Shown here in pieces: positions 32,369 through 45,170 of a stretch of DNA of 64,000 bases; position 1 is the stretch's first letter, and the number at the start of each line of letters is the position of its first letter. Under the pieces are notes generated by a model. It was not told where the DNA came from, did not search any database, and saw only the letters and a program-made list of their open reading frames with translations. A program made the position numbers and the translations under genes. The stretch covers positions 94,966,002 through 95,030,001 of the forward strand of contig OZ021723.1 of the NCBI GenBank assembly GCA_963978545.1. The letters are read 5' to 3'. Source of the DNA: Linyphia triangularis. Its lineage: Eukaryota; Arthropoda; Arachnida; Araneae; Linyphiidae.

Positions 32369-32942
32369 GGGGAGTTGGTACCCTCTATACAGGTAATGTT
32401 AATTTGGCATATTTCATTTACCTTTTTCTCAGAATGTAAATGACATAGAAGCCTACTTTTTTTTTTAGTGCTTATCATATTACAGAAGTTAGCTTTTGAT
32501 TGTAATTCATTTACTTTTTTTTTTAAATGAATTTTCTTGAAAGTCATCCAAATTTGTTAAATTTGCTTTTTTTTTTTTTTTTTTTTGCTAAAATAATTCA
32601 AAACAAAAACATATTTTTAAAATAACAACAAAATCTCTCTTCAGTATAAACCAATACATAAAAGGAACATGTGGTAAAAATTTCAGAAAGATAGTTTGAG
32701 CACTTTCTGATAAAAAGGTACATGAATAATTAAAAAAAAGTAGTTTTGAGTAAAACGCATTTTAAAAAATTTTTACTCACACAAATAGTCACCAATTTTG
32801 TTTTCAAAAAAGCATTAAAAATAATACTAGTTGACGTATTATTACAAATGAGGTATCCTTTTAAAGGGAAGAATTTAAATTTTGGTAAACAATAATAAAA
32901 CTCAAAATCTATTATTTATATATGTTTGGGAATTAACTCTCC
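32369..32942 (+). mobile_element. TTAA-type element P1, copy 2
   Basis: Starts GGGGAGTTGGTACCCTCTAT and ends GGGAATTAACTCTCC, flanked by TTAA at 32365-32368 and 32943-32946. TTAA targets point to piggyBac-type mobilisation (inference). It has a poly-T run in the middle and no coding capacity. Confidence 0.8.
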
Positions 32943-32946
32943 TTAA

Positions 32947-33589
32947 ATTCGGTCAGATGACGTAAACACCTGCGCTTGCACCTCACTTCAACCTCACCGT
33001 GGGGGGAAAAAATGTTTTTGTACGAAACACGTCTTGTTTAACAGCTAATCAACTTTTTTCGGACTTGCATTTGCTACTCTGATCTCAAACTACAACTTAG
33101 TTATTGATTAGAAGCCAAAGAAGGCTTAACAATCACCATAGAGATCGATATTAGGCACTTCAACCAAAACTAGTTAGAATGTGTTTGTAGCCATGGGCAA
33201 CCTATTAGATAGTATTATGGGGGGGGGGGGGTGTTCATTTGGCTTCATCTGCTTGCAGATCATAATAAACCACTTAGAAGCTATCCAGAAGTGGTAGATA
33301 GAGATCGGTGATTTGCTAACTGAACTTATTCCAAAATAACACTCTGTTATAAGTTATTATCATCGACTGATGGACTTGCACTTTATTTCACTAATTCATG
33401 CTGTCATGCTCACAGTCAAATGTACAGAATCAGTAGATAGTAAAACAGATATGTAAATGCAAACTGGAAATACCGTCAGTAAAGTACATATATTGTAAAA
33501 TTTATCTAATTGAAATAGTCTTATGGAGATTATAGGAAATAATGCGTGTTCAACATTTGTTCTGTGACACCTGATTCAATATATGTTTT
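32947..33589. other. Non-coding stretch between inverted P1 elements (left part)
   Basis: A poly-G run lies at about 33221-33230. No gene seen. Confidence 0.45.
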
Positions 33590-35035
33590 CCTGGTCAACA
33601 TGTAACAAAAACCAGATTATAGACTTGAAATATTTATTTTTCATAAAAAAATCATAAGTATTATGCCTTGGATTAAAGGGTGTCGTAAGGTGACGCCCGC
33701 TCCCTTTAGCCCAAAAATACATATAGATTAAATTAATTAACCAATTAATAGTTTCCTGACAGTTTTTGCTTTGTGTTTTAAGTTATAAGCGCCAAATCTT
33801 ACGGACGTGTTGGGGCAAGGTTCGTTGAAAACAAGGGTTATCAATAAGTTACACCACATTAAGTTAAATTCTCGACCTAAGTACAATAAACAACTCTACC
33901 TGAACCAACGACAGCATTGACAGCAACAGAACCCTACCTGTAAGGGAAATGACCATCCCGCACCCAAGAACGATTCTCTTACAAAGAAAGAGTCCAGTTT
34001 GAGGTTAAATTAAATCATTTATTTTGAATACCGTAAATTAATACGAAAGAGAACACAATAGTTTATACAATACATAGAGTCACAAATACGGTACGGCGCC
34101 TGTGGTTGAGAGAGACTCGTGACATTGTCATATAACAATATTAAAACGAAACTTACTACTACTTAAACTCTGTTTCCAAATACACATTAAGTCAACCTAT
34201 TGAACTAGACGGTTATTTAGTTAATTAACACACTTATATTTAAATTCCAATCGCACTAAACTTAATTTTACTGAGAAAGTAAACGTTGCCATTTCTCACT
34301 ACGCGAACACAAATTCTTCTACTAAAAAAGCTGTCCTCCAAACTTAAATTAAATTAACACTTAAATTAATTTTAAACTAATTAAACTTTTGCGGATTTAC
34401 TGTGCAAGCGAGAACGAATGCCAGAAGGACTTACCCGTTCATGCAGGAATGCATCATCACAGGGCTCTACCCTAGAGTTAGCCGGTCAGAGCGAGATCGT
34501 TGCGTCCCCCACGCACCTGTTGGTAGACAAGGTAGGCAGAGCAGAGAGGGTCATGAAAACTTCATTTTTCAGAATTGTACCAGCTTTTAAAAACTTGGTC
34601 AGAATGCAATTGGTGCGCTACCGGCTTTGCTATAGATTCTGCGCCCTTCATTGGACCATAACCTACGCCTACAAGCAATCAGGGCTGAACCCTTTTTGCC
34701 TGGCCAGGCGATTATTGGTTTCGCTGCGAAATTCACCTCTCTGACCTCCGTCATATAAACACATCCCGCTTGACATTCAGCATCGAAATATATCCGACTT
34801 GCATCCGTTCTAAGCCAGCCCAGACCGACAAAAATCCCCTAACACAACTCTTTCCCCCAAAACATCTGGTTTTAACGAGGCAGAGGACAGTAGGGTGTAC
34901 CAGACCCTTTACTTTTAAACTGATTCATCAACCACCAGTGCAAACACAATTAAAACCACACAAAATTAAACCTCACAAAATCAAAACCTCACAAATTAAT
35001 TCAAAAACACTTAAAAGGGGTTGAAGTGTTTTGGG
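33590..35035. other. Unclassified GC-richer block between inverted P1 elements
   Basis: Contains GTCGTAAGGTGACGCCCGC near 33685 and a GC-richer segment at about 34390-34760 with open frames of up to 108 codons (34418-34744) lacking any recognised domain. It could be part of a retroelement LTR or untranslated region, but no paired ends were found. Confidence 0.3.
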
Positions 35036-35069
35036 TGAGAACACTCATCCAAATGCCACTTCACCACAA

Positions 35070-35641
35070 AGGGAGTTGGTACCCAAAAATTTATAAATAA
35101 TCGATTTTGAGTTTATCATTGTTTATCAAAATTTAAATTCTCCCCTTCAAAAGGATACCTCATTTGTAATAATACCTTAACTAGAAATATTTTTAATATT
35201 ATTTTAAGACAAAATTGGTAACTATTAGTGAAAGGAAAGTTGTCTTTAAAATGCGTTTTTCTCAAAACTATATTTTTCATTATTCATGTACCTTTTTCTC
35301 AGAAAAGCGCAAAATATCTTCTTGAAATTTTTACCACGTATTCCTTTTATATATCTGTATATACTGAAGTCCGATTTCGTTGTTATTTTTTAAGCATTTT
35401 TTGATTTGGCTTTTTTCGGCTAAAAAAAACTTGTGATTTTTAACAAATATGAGTGACTTTCATGAAAATTCATTTAAAAAAAGTAAATGAATCAAAATCA
35501 AAAGCTAACTTTAATAAAATAACAAGGGTCTGCTAAATGCACTGAAAAAAAAAATTAGGCTTTTATGTCAAATACTTTCTGAGGAAAAGGTACATGAAGT
35601 ATGCCACATTAACATTACCGGTATAGAGGGTACAACTCCCC
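35070..35641 (-). mobile_element. TTAA-type element P1, copy 3
   Basis: Reverse orientation to copy 2: right end GAGGGTACAACTCCCC before TTAA (35642-35645), left end GGGAGTTGGTACCC after ACAA, a decayed TTAA. The inside matches copy 2 in inverse, including GAGGTATCCTTTT/AAAAGGATACCTC and CATTTACTTTTTTT/AAAAAAAGTAAATG blocks. Confidence 0.8.
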
Positions 35642-35928
35642 TTAATCAATCATGATAGTTTTTGTTTTTAATCCGTTCCAGACTTTCAGTTTTCATAGTG
35701 TGCCACTATTATGCTAAAAAATATCAAAACGCAGAATATTGATAAAGCTTAATAATTATTATTAGATTTTACGAGTAATGAATTTTACATGAAACAGTCG
35801 TTCGAAAGAATTGAAATGCAGAAAAAATTCCTACTTCTTTAAAAGAAAATAATAAGTTTTAAAATTATCCTTTCAGTTTATTTATAGATGTGCTTTTTTT
35901 TTTGGTGCAAGAAAATTCCATTTAATGT

Positions 35929-36059
35929 ATGTCTGCAATTTATCTAAACACGGAATATGAAAAAGAAGTTCACCCCAACATGTGCCGCTCTCTGATGATG
36001 CTTTTTGTTCAAGGAACTTTTAATTTTGACGGATGCGATATTCTTTCGTACGAAGTCAG
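35929..36059 (+). other. Orphan exon-like open frame
   Basis: A 44-codon frame (MSAIYLNTEYEKEVHPNMCR, then SLMMLFVQGTFNFDGCDILS and YEVR) ends exactly at a consensus donor CAG/GTAAAT. Its composition looks protein-like against the AT-rich background. No convincing acceptor or partner exon was found, and the family is unknown. Confidence 0.2.
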
Positions 36060-36547
36060 GTAAATTTGCATACATCAACGTTTCCTTGCTAATGGTAGAT
36101 ATTTGCATCATTAATTCAGAGAAAACGCCTGGCCACCTGTTACCTTAATGTTCTTTTACCTTTAACAAACTCTGTTAATGATTTGCAAAAAATAGTTATA
36201 CCCTAAAAATTTATTTAGAATATTTAGCTCCTACATCCTGCATGTGTTGCTTAATACTCTTTTTTTTCATAGATATTCAGCAAAAGTAGTTGCATAGATC
36301 GCAAATAAACGAAACACTAATGTGTAAAATAAGCCTCAATGTAAATAGTTTCCTTTTTTTTTACTACTATAGGAAAAATTACTTAACTAAAACAAATACA
36401 TAACAATTATGATATAGAACAATCTTATTAAACTAATTACATAACAGTATGAAAAGAATAAATGTGTATATACTTCATGCAAAATCAGATATTTCTGATA
36501 ATCTAAATACTTATTTTGTGAATTCAAAAAGCACAGTAAATATGTAA

Positions 36548-36714
<167 letters not shown>

Positions 36715-36798
36715 CTTATAGGATCTCAATAAAATTAACCCTCTAGGGCATTATTGTCTTTTATGACTCAACTAGAGTTCATGTAACGTGAGTGCATT

Positions 36799-36985
36799 GA
36801 CGACCAAACGGTATAGTGGTTAGCGTGCTGGCTTCTAGACCGCGAGGCTGCTGGTTCGAGTCCCGTGTTAGGCATGGGTGTTTGTAAATGTATGTTGGCT
36901 TGTCTAATGACGAATGTTTCGGCGCATTATAGCCCTCGTGTTGCTGACGGCGCCAGATAATCTGAATACCACCAACCAACCAACT
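36799..36985 (+). mobile_element. S1 tRNA-derived SINE, copy 3
   Basis: Flanked by TGAGTGCATT at 36789-36798 and 36986-36995. The tail shows repeated CCAA units (ACCAACCAACCAAC). Confidence 0.95.
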
Positions 36986-36995
36986 TGAGTGCATT

Positions 36996-38216
36996 ACAAA
37001 AAAGGTTAATACAAATATTTTTTAAGTTAAAACAATCTTAGCACAACTAATATAATTTATTGCAATTTCGAATTCCATTAAAATATATTAATTATTACTC
37101 AAATGTTACTCCCAAATTGTGTAGCATATATGCTACTCTATTCACACAGAGATTAAAAAGTGGTTGAAATATAGAATATTGTTTCTCTGTAATTAATACT
37201 TAAATATTATTATCGTCGATAAAATATAGTAAAGGATTTTCAAACGATCAATCTGTTCACTTTATTTTTTGAAATTTACATTTAAAAATATAGTTTGGCA
37301 TATCCTAGTTTAATTATTATAAAACCGGGTAAATATAAATAGTTTTGAATTATGAATGTGAATCTAGAATGTATTTTTCTCTGTGTTATAATTTTTTAAA
37401 AAGTAGCTATTTTAGACTGTAAGGGCAAAACAAATTTAAACACTGATTCAGTTTATCTTCCAGTTGGTACAACTAAAAGCAGTCAACTGATTTTCATTTT
37501 TCTTTTGATGGTCTCTCGCTATAAATAATTCATAAACACCAGATTTTATCCTCATAACTATTCTCATTTCTATGGTTTCCAAACAATAACACTTAAAACA
37601 CCATTAATAAAAGGTTTATTTGGAATAGAAATTTAAAACCAGCAAAATGTTTTTTCTATTTATTTAAATTTTACAAACTATGATTTACAGTCTTAAATAA
37701 GCATCTACAACATTGAATAGTAAACCATAAATAAATAATTACATAATACATCATAACCAGATTTTGAAAATAAATATTAATCATCTTTGTTAAAGTACTA
37801 TAATTAATAACAAAAAATGGTTTGAGGCATGAACGCACAAATTCTATAAACACGAAGTAAAATAGAGAAAATTACATACTTTTGGTAATTCAAGAAAATT
37901 GTTCTCCTAACTTCTTTCTTCTTGTGACGAAGTTCTATTGGTTATATGAACATCTTCAAAATTTCCCAATATCTTGTAGGAAATTGAAAATTATACCCTC
38001 GATTTTTTTTTTTTTTCTTATTGTAAAATTGAATGTAGAACAATGTTTCCATTTAAACGGAAAATTACTACATATAATCATTTAATTGAAATATCTAAGT
38101 AACTTAAATAGAAACGGTAAAAGAAAGTACTTATAGATTCTAAGAGGTAAGAGATTGGTTGAAGTAGAGCCTTAATACCACACACATGCCTTAACAACAC
38201 TAACTAATGACACAAT
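36996..38216. other. Non-coding AT-rich stretch
   Basis: Nothing recognised on either strand. Confidence 0.45.
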
Positions 38217-38220
38217 ATAT

Positions 38221-38978
38221 TGTTACGAATTTTTATATACTTGTAAATATTTCGTAGTGCTAATTTTGTAAATAGATAAATTTCTGTACATTTCGCATAA
38301 GGCAATGCAATGGTTTGTGTCCCTGCAATATGGGTATTGATGCTTGATAACGAGTTTTACATAGGTAACTCTGGGAAGCGAGTTTTAAGGAGCAGGGCAT
38401 TTAACATTATGGTAATGGGAATCTCGCCAAATTGGCAAGATAGAGCCAAGTTGTCGCCAAATTTGGAGAGAAATCGCCTAATGTCGTTAAACTTGGCGAC
38501 CATTTGGCGACATTTTTGGTACATGTATAGGTACATGTATCCCATGTACATGTATTCTTTTCTACTACGATCTGGAAAGTTCTCCAAATTTCTCTCTCTG
38601 GAAGTCTCGCGAAGATTCACCACTCCTATATAAGGACGGCCGTGAATAGGGTTAGTCAGTTCTTGGATTTTGAGTCACTGAGTTAGTTGACTGATTTTGA
38701 GTCACTGAGTTAGTTGTTAGCTGGGTCCATTAGTTGACTGGAATTACTGAGTCCCAGTGAGCGAACTCTGTTGCATTGTCTTTTGCAGTGATTTAGCAGT
38801 TGTTGTCAAGTTTTTAACTGCTGTTTTGTGCTCTATTGAGGTGAAAAGAGCTGTATTGTGTCTACTAGAACGAGAAGTTCTGGAGCTGTAAGAGAACTGT
38901 GAAGAGTTATCTTGGGATACATTTCTACAAGTTTCGATCTGCTTTGTCTTCAAATCTTTCGAACCCGTCCACGCAACA
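38221..38978 (+). mobile_element. Solo LTR (family R3, Ty3/gypsy-like)
   Basis: Begins TGTTACGAATTTTTATA and ends CCGTCCACGCAACA, flanked by ATAT at 38217-38220 and 38979-38982. A TATA box (TATATAAG) lies at 38627-38634, inside the LTR as expected for its promoter. No internal retroviral-type domains or second LTR are adjacent, so it is a solo LTR left by recombination. The TGTTACG start and 4-bp target duplication suggest Ty3/gypsy (inference). Confidence 0.85.
38627..38634 (+). promoter_or_regulatory. TATA box of the solo LTR
   Basis: TATATAAG about 400 bp into the LTR. The reverse-strand copy at 62397 has a matching TATATA at about 62714-62720. Confidence 0.6.
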
Positions 38979-39133
38979 ATATTGCAATTGTAAATTAATA
39001 ATCCGAACGGCAACAGCAAGTTTAGGTACCCTATCGAACATCATTTTGAATTTTTTATACACTGTAGACGGGGGAATGTTAGTAGACCACATGAATCCCC
39101 TGGTCTGCCTTGGCAATATTGACCGAAACTATT

Positions 39134-39561
39134 CAAAAATCGACTTTGAATGAGTTGAAATAAATCTGATTGCCAAATATGTCATAACTTGCCAAATAAT
39201 GAGCATTCTTTTTCTATGGAGGTTTTTTTTCTGGGTTACCAGAGCTCTTTAATTTTTAATGAGGTAGAGTGCAGACGATATTCATTCTCAGTCAAAAAAC
39301 ACTTCCAGCTTTTAAAAGGAGCCAAGTTGGAGATAAATATTACATCACTGATGACGTAATACTTTTTGTCAACTTGGCTGACTTTTAAAAGATGAAAGAT
39401 CTTGACGCCAGAGAAGACAGATCGTCTGCAAACATCTCAATTGAAAATTAAAGGGTGGCGAGTTAGAAATAATAGGAAGGGAAAAAAATGCTCGTTATTT
39501 TAGCAAGTTATGACGTACTTGGGAATCGGATTTAGTTCAACTCATTCAAATTCGAATTTTT
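39134..39561. mobile_element. Foldback element F3
   Basis: Outer arms of about 85 bp: TTTGAATGAGTTGAAATAAA, GTCATAACTTGCCAAATAA, GAGCATT, with inverse CTCATTCAAA at the right. A second inner palindrome is CTTTTAAAAGGAGCCAAGTTG with its inverse CAACTTGGCTGACTTTTAAAAG split over two blocks. Non-coding. Confidence 0.85.
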
Positions 39562-39760
39562 AATACTTTCGGCCATTTTTGCTCTGACATACCAGTGGAT
39601 TCATGATCTACAAACCTTTTTTCTACATTCTATAAAAAATTCAGAATGATGTTGAATGGGATATCTAAACTTTCAGAAGCCTCTCGGACTGTAACCAATC
39701 TTCAGAAACGTAGGTTTTAGCCTTTAATTTGATGCATCATTTATCAATTTTTATTTTGTA

Positions 39761-40432
39761 CTACGGTTGTGGAGCATCGCACAACTTTCAATTACACTAT
39801 AATAAATACTGGTGTCAATTTGTGTCATTTACCTTTTCTATATTTTCGTCATTCATTAAGAAAAATTTGACTGTTTGGCGGTATTTTTAAAATTAATTTT
39901 TGTATAGGTCTTTAAAAAAAAAAAAAAAACTTCCGCCAAATAGATATTTTTGGTGATATACTTTTCAATAACTCTTATATTATCCTTTCTTATAAGTGAG
40001 ACTGAGGAGATGAGAAAAAATGATCGTTGATGAAGTATGCTCAAGGAAATAGAACGCTGTGTTAAAGGCATTCGTTTTTCAACTTTTTACACCATTAAAG
40101 CATTTTTACGGGAATTTCGGAGGTGGAGATGTTTAGAAGACCTTAAGAGACATTACCATAGCGATTTGGGACAAAGTCGTTAAAGCCGTTGTTAGCAGTT
40201 ACCGAAAAACATGATTTTTTCAATGACAGCTACCTTAAGCGTATGCGCGATTTTTACAAAACACTGAATGGTAGGTTCTTGGGCCATTACCAACCAGCAC
40301 ACCAAATTTGAACATCGAAGGTCAATTTGTTCGGAAGTTATGCTGACCACAGACACACAGACATACATTTTTACTAGATTACTTTTTTGAAATCAGCGTG
40401 TTCCAAAACGTGGAGAAATACAAAAAAAAAAA
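39761..40432 (+). mobile_element. A-tailed retroposon family L1x, ~670-bp copy
   Basis: 5' GTTGTGGAGCATCGCACAAC, then TTTCAATTACACTATAATAA. 3' GTTATGCTGACCACAGACAC, TTCCAAAACGTGGAGAAAT and an A run. Collinear with 60096-60836. Confidence 0.7.
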
Positions 40433-41943
40433 TTATTATTATTTTTTTACCTAATAGTATACTTTTATTATCCTATGTATACATATGAGTAATTGAAAGA
40501 AATAAAAGAAGAAAAATGAACCGTGAAAAAAAAGCACTATCCAGAAATAACATAAGATTTTCGAACAAATAACACTTGTGTTGAATTGTGTACCGTGCAA
40601 CCATCATAGAGTAATATTAAAAAATTAAAAAAAAAAAAAAAAAAAAAAAAATTCCCCAAGTAGCACTGTAAATAAACTATTTATGAAAAACGGAGGTTTT
40701 GGGGGGGAAATAATTTGGTATATCATTGATAAATTTTGATTTTATATAAAAGTAGAAAAAGTAATAGTCACAAAAGTTACCTCGAAGAAGTAATATTTTT
40801 ATTAAAATTTAATACCTCGTTCTCACCCAAACATTCATTTCAAATACGACCCTTAATAACACACAATTTACAACGACGGTATCAGCTCAAAACCAAAATT
40901 TAATACATCCGTAAATATTTCTTTCACCCTTACTAATATTTATTTGATAATTTTTCCCAAATTCCCCAAAGTTAAGGATTGAATCTAAGGCAATTCTGAA
41001 TCCCCCAAAAATACCAAACTCAGCACAGTCACCAGAAATTTCTGTGATAAATGTTAATTGTCTGTCTCCAGGAAATCCTTAATTTTTGCCGACAGCACAT
41101 ATTTCCCTCTTATCATATGATTATAACAGCAAGAAGTTTCTTATTACTAGCAGGGATTTTCATCGCCGCAGCTCGTAACTCTTAATTTATACTTAGGGAT
41201 TTTTTTTCCCCATGCCATGCATTTCTATTCAATGAACTCACTTCTAGGGGCGTTGAGTTTTCTTCTCTTTTCCGGCAATTCGTTACACAAGGAAAAAATT
41301 CGTAAAAACCGTTTTGAATGTTCTCTAATGACTTGGGCATCCAAAGAACTTGTACTTAACTGCAGATAAGGAAATGCAAATAAGACATGTTCTTTTATAG
41401 AGAAATGAATATTTTTTACGTCATTTCATTTCCCTAACACCCGGCGATATCTGCTAAAAAAATCTTTTTTTTTCCCCTTTTATTTTTTACTTTGTTTAAA
41501 AAAGAAATGTTCTGGAAAAGTTCGTGCGATGCCTACTGTCTGTAGTTCTATGTCACGTTTTCGTTTTTTTTTTTTTTTTTTTTTTTTTTATTAATTTTAA
41601 ATGAAATGGTCCAAGTTTGGGAGATATGACTTTTTACTTTTTCAAAAAAGTATGTCGTAGTAATTATATTTCTGGTTGGAAACTTTTTATGTTCTGCGAA
41701 CACTTTAAAAAAAAAAAAAATTTGAAACTTACAACGTATTTATGCTATTGGAAGTGTCTTACCAAATTTTGTTGAAAACGAAATGAGTTTTTATGCCGCT
41801 AAAACTGCTGTTCTAGGATTTTCGATTAAAATTGTAGATTATGAAATATTCGCATCGAAAACTTTTACGAATTTATGGCATGAATTTAACTTCTATACAC
41901 TGTTGTTACATATCAGTATTGGTTTTAAACACCATTTAAGTCA
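40433..41943. other. Non-coding AT-rich stretch
   Basis: Poly-A at about 40629-40650 and poly-T at about 41565-41590. No gene seen. Confidence 0.45.
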
Positions 41944-43254
41944 TCTATATATATAAAAACGAATGTATGTATGTGTGTCAGTCTGTTTGTCCTTTAAGCA
42001 TTACTACACTATTCATATGATCACAATGAAACTTTGGGAAATTGTTGAATACACACCCGCGAAGGTTTCTGACATAAAAATTTTGGGGTAGAAGAGTGGT
42101 CAAACGTTCCAAATTAGAGAAATTCGAATGTCTCACTTTTAATGTAGTCACAACTCTGAAAATCGATACTAATATCAAAAAAGACAAACATAGAAAAAGT
42201 AAGCTAATCCGATCTCGATTAACCAACTTTAAGGGGTCGAAAATGGGTCAAACATTCCAAATTATGAATATTCGAATGTCCAACTTACAATGTAGTCAAA
42301 GTTCTGATATTCGGTAAAATTGTCAACAAGAGCAAGCATAGAGAAAGTAAGCTATTCCAATATCGATTCACTAATTTTAAAAGGTCGAAAATGGATCAAA
42401 ACTTTCGAAAAAGGATTCTACTTCCAGTTCAGTCATAACTCTGAATATTGGTACAAAAGTTAACAAGGGCAATCATAGAAAAAGTAAATTATTCCAAGGT
42501 CGATTAACCAGATTTAAAAGGGGTCGGAATGAGGTGAAACTTTCTAAACGGGGAATTTTCAAAAGTCCCACTTGCAATATAGCCATAACTCTGATAGAAT
42601 GAACAAATGTCAATGAGGACTAGAATAGAAAAATTAAGTTATTGCGATCAAAAGTAACTAACATTATAGGGTCGTCGAAACAATCCAAACGAGTAATATC
42701 GCAATGTCCCAGTTTCAATATAGTCATAACTCTGAAATTTGACACCAAAGGCAAGCATAGATAAAGTAAACAATTCCGATCTTGATTAACTCATTTTAAT
42801 GGGTCGAATAGTAGCACAATGTCCCATTTTCAAAGAAGTAAGAATTCTGCAATTTGATACATCTGCCAATAAACTAAGCTATTCCAATATCGTTTAACTG
42901 ATTTTAAAGAGTTCGAAAGGGATCTTAACGTTCCAAACCAGTTCTACTTCCAATGTAGTCACATGTATATAATTTGGTACAAATATCAGCAAAGCGAAGA
43001 ATATAGAAAAAGTAAGCTCTTTCGATCCCGATTAATTAATTTTAAAGAGTTGAAATGGGATCAAAACGGAGCGTATGTTAAGAATATCCCTATAACTTAA
43101 TTTCAATAGTCAGAATTATAAAATTTTAAACAAAAGTTCGATTTTCAGAGGTCGAAACAGGATCGAACATCCAAGATGTGGAATGCATGAATGCCTTTTG
43201 ATTGTTAAAATGCACATGGTAAAATTTCGTAGCGAAGCACGGGTATTCAGCTAG
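41944..43254 (+). mobile_element. Non-autonomous Helitron, family H2
   Basis: Begins TCTATATATATAAAAACGAA after A (41943) and ends GCGAAGCACGGGTATTCAG then CTAG before T (43255), with the GC-rich subterminal hairpin region. The interior is about eight ~150-bp diverged units, each with CCGATCTCGATTAACYAA, TTTTAAAGGGTCGAAA, CAATGTAGTCATAACTCTGA and an AAGCATAGAAAAAGTAAGC-type run. No Rep-helicase coding. Confidence 0.9.
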
Positions 43255-44589
43255 TCGAGGCCGTGCGCGAAAAACCAAGTATCTTGCTAGATATTCAAGT
43301 CTACTTGCTAGTCTACAAGGCCATAATCCTGAAATTTTAAACGAGTTTGACGTCACAGCAAAAAGCCATGAAATTTTATGTTGATATTCTGTTAATTTGT
43401 AAATGGTTCATTTGTATTTGTAAAGGTTTTTTTTTTTTTTTTTTTCTTTTCTTAAGGATTTTAATTACTATTTACAATATTTTCGGTGAGTAAATTTTTT
43501 TCAAAATGTTAATATAAAAGTATAACGCACCAAATGCGATTAGGTTGAATTCTATTTCAAAAGCCATTTCTAAAAAATGGTCTTTGAAATCTTTAATGTA
43601 TACTGCATTAAATATGTACGTATTAAGCCTAAGCTATTTTCCTGTCAGATTTTATTAGGTAGCAATTTATTAATGATTTTCAATATTTGAACTGAGGAAT
43701 ATAACCTAGTTTTGGGGTAATTTTGTTCATGACATTCTTGATGTAAGTGTATTTTTTGTAAGGATTGAAAATAGATGTGGTGTAGGACATTTAGCATTTT
43801 TTTTTTTTTTTTTTTTTTTTTTGGCGTTTAGAAAATTCGCCAAAATTAAAAACACAGTAACTGACAAAAGATTAAAATATAAATAATTAACTGAATTAAA
43901 ATATAACTTAAAATAAAATCCGTCACCAGAAACAACATTTATTTGAAGAAAAAAAATGCCAAATAAAACTGCGCCAAAAAATGTCCTATACTACATCTGT
44001 ACCAAGGATTGTTTTGAGATATTTCTATGGATACTTATCTTCTTTACCGTTTAAGCAACGTTTGACTAAATACTTCGTTGAACCATACAAAAACAGTACT
44101 GATTGTTGACATTGTATGTTAGTGTTTGTCAAGCAGCTAGAGTTAAAATTTACATTTGTCCTGAGGATCACAAGTTTAAGCCCTCACTCCACTTAAATGT
44201 TGGCTTGTAGAATAAGGTGTGATTCTGTACTATAAATTTCTATGTATGTATAATGATAGTATAAGTACCGAATACTAAATAACAAATTTTCCTATAAGAA
44301 ACCAAACGCATGGTGATTTGTATTCGCATATTCTAAAAGTATTAGAAATGTTGAAGAATACTGGTTAGTTTTTATTCATATTTTCTAGAAATTTCAAAAA
44401 GTTATCGGAGTTGAACATGAAGAAAATTTTTTTAAATTCAAAAATCAGAAACAACATTTGAAGTAACTAGTTTTGAAAAAGATGGATCTTCTTCTTGACA
44501 TTCCTGATCGACAATGTGATTGTGGAACGAAGATGAAAATTTGAGATGTCAGTTTGTCAGTGACCATTACTTATTTACTTAATTAGGCT
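43255..44589. other. Non-coding AT-rich stretch
   Basis: Poly-T runs at about 43427-43445 and 43799-43822. No gene seen. Confidence 0.45.
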
Positions 44590-44775
44590 CTTCACACTGT
44601 TAAGGTTTCCAGCCTACCTCTCCATACCTTCCGATCTTTTGCCAGGATCCCAAGAGAGAGAAACGCGTGTTAGAATCTCTTTTTACATACTTAATACCTG
44701 ACCCGTCCATCGCCACCTTCTCTTACCGATTTCTTCTATGATTGAAGTAATGTCTGCCCTTTCTAAAATTGTTTC
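44590..44775 (-). pseudogene. LINE reverse-transcriptase C-terminal fossil
   Basis: The minus strand reads ADITSIIEEIGKRRWRWTGQ, then VLSM, a stop, KEILTRVSLSWDPGKRSEGM and ER before another stop. The RRWRW-GHVLR...R.SL.WDP.GKR..G block is characteristic of the C-terminal region of non-LTR retrotransposon ORF2. Two stops make it dead. Confidence 0.7.
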
Positions 44776-44822
44776 GTTAATAATTTTAACAGCCAAAAGG
44801 TTTTAAGGAATCTTCTAATACA

Positions 44823-45126
<304 letters not shown>

Positions 45127-45166
<40 letters not shown>
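45127..45166. repeat. (TA)n microsatellite
   Basis: About 20 TA units directly after the right palindrome arm. Confidence 0.93.

Positions 45167-45169
<3 letters not shown>

Positions 45170-45170
<1 letters not shown>

Noticed and set aside
34418..34744. 108-codon frame in the GC-richer block
   Set aside because: No recognisable domain, no second exon, and overlapping frames of similar length. Open by composition.
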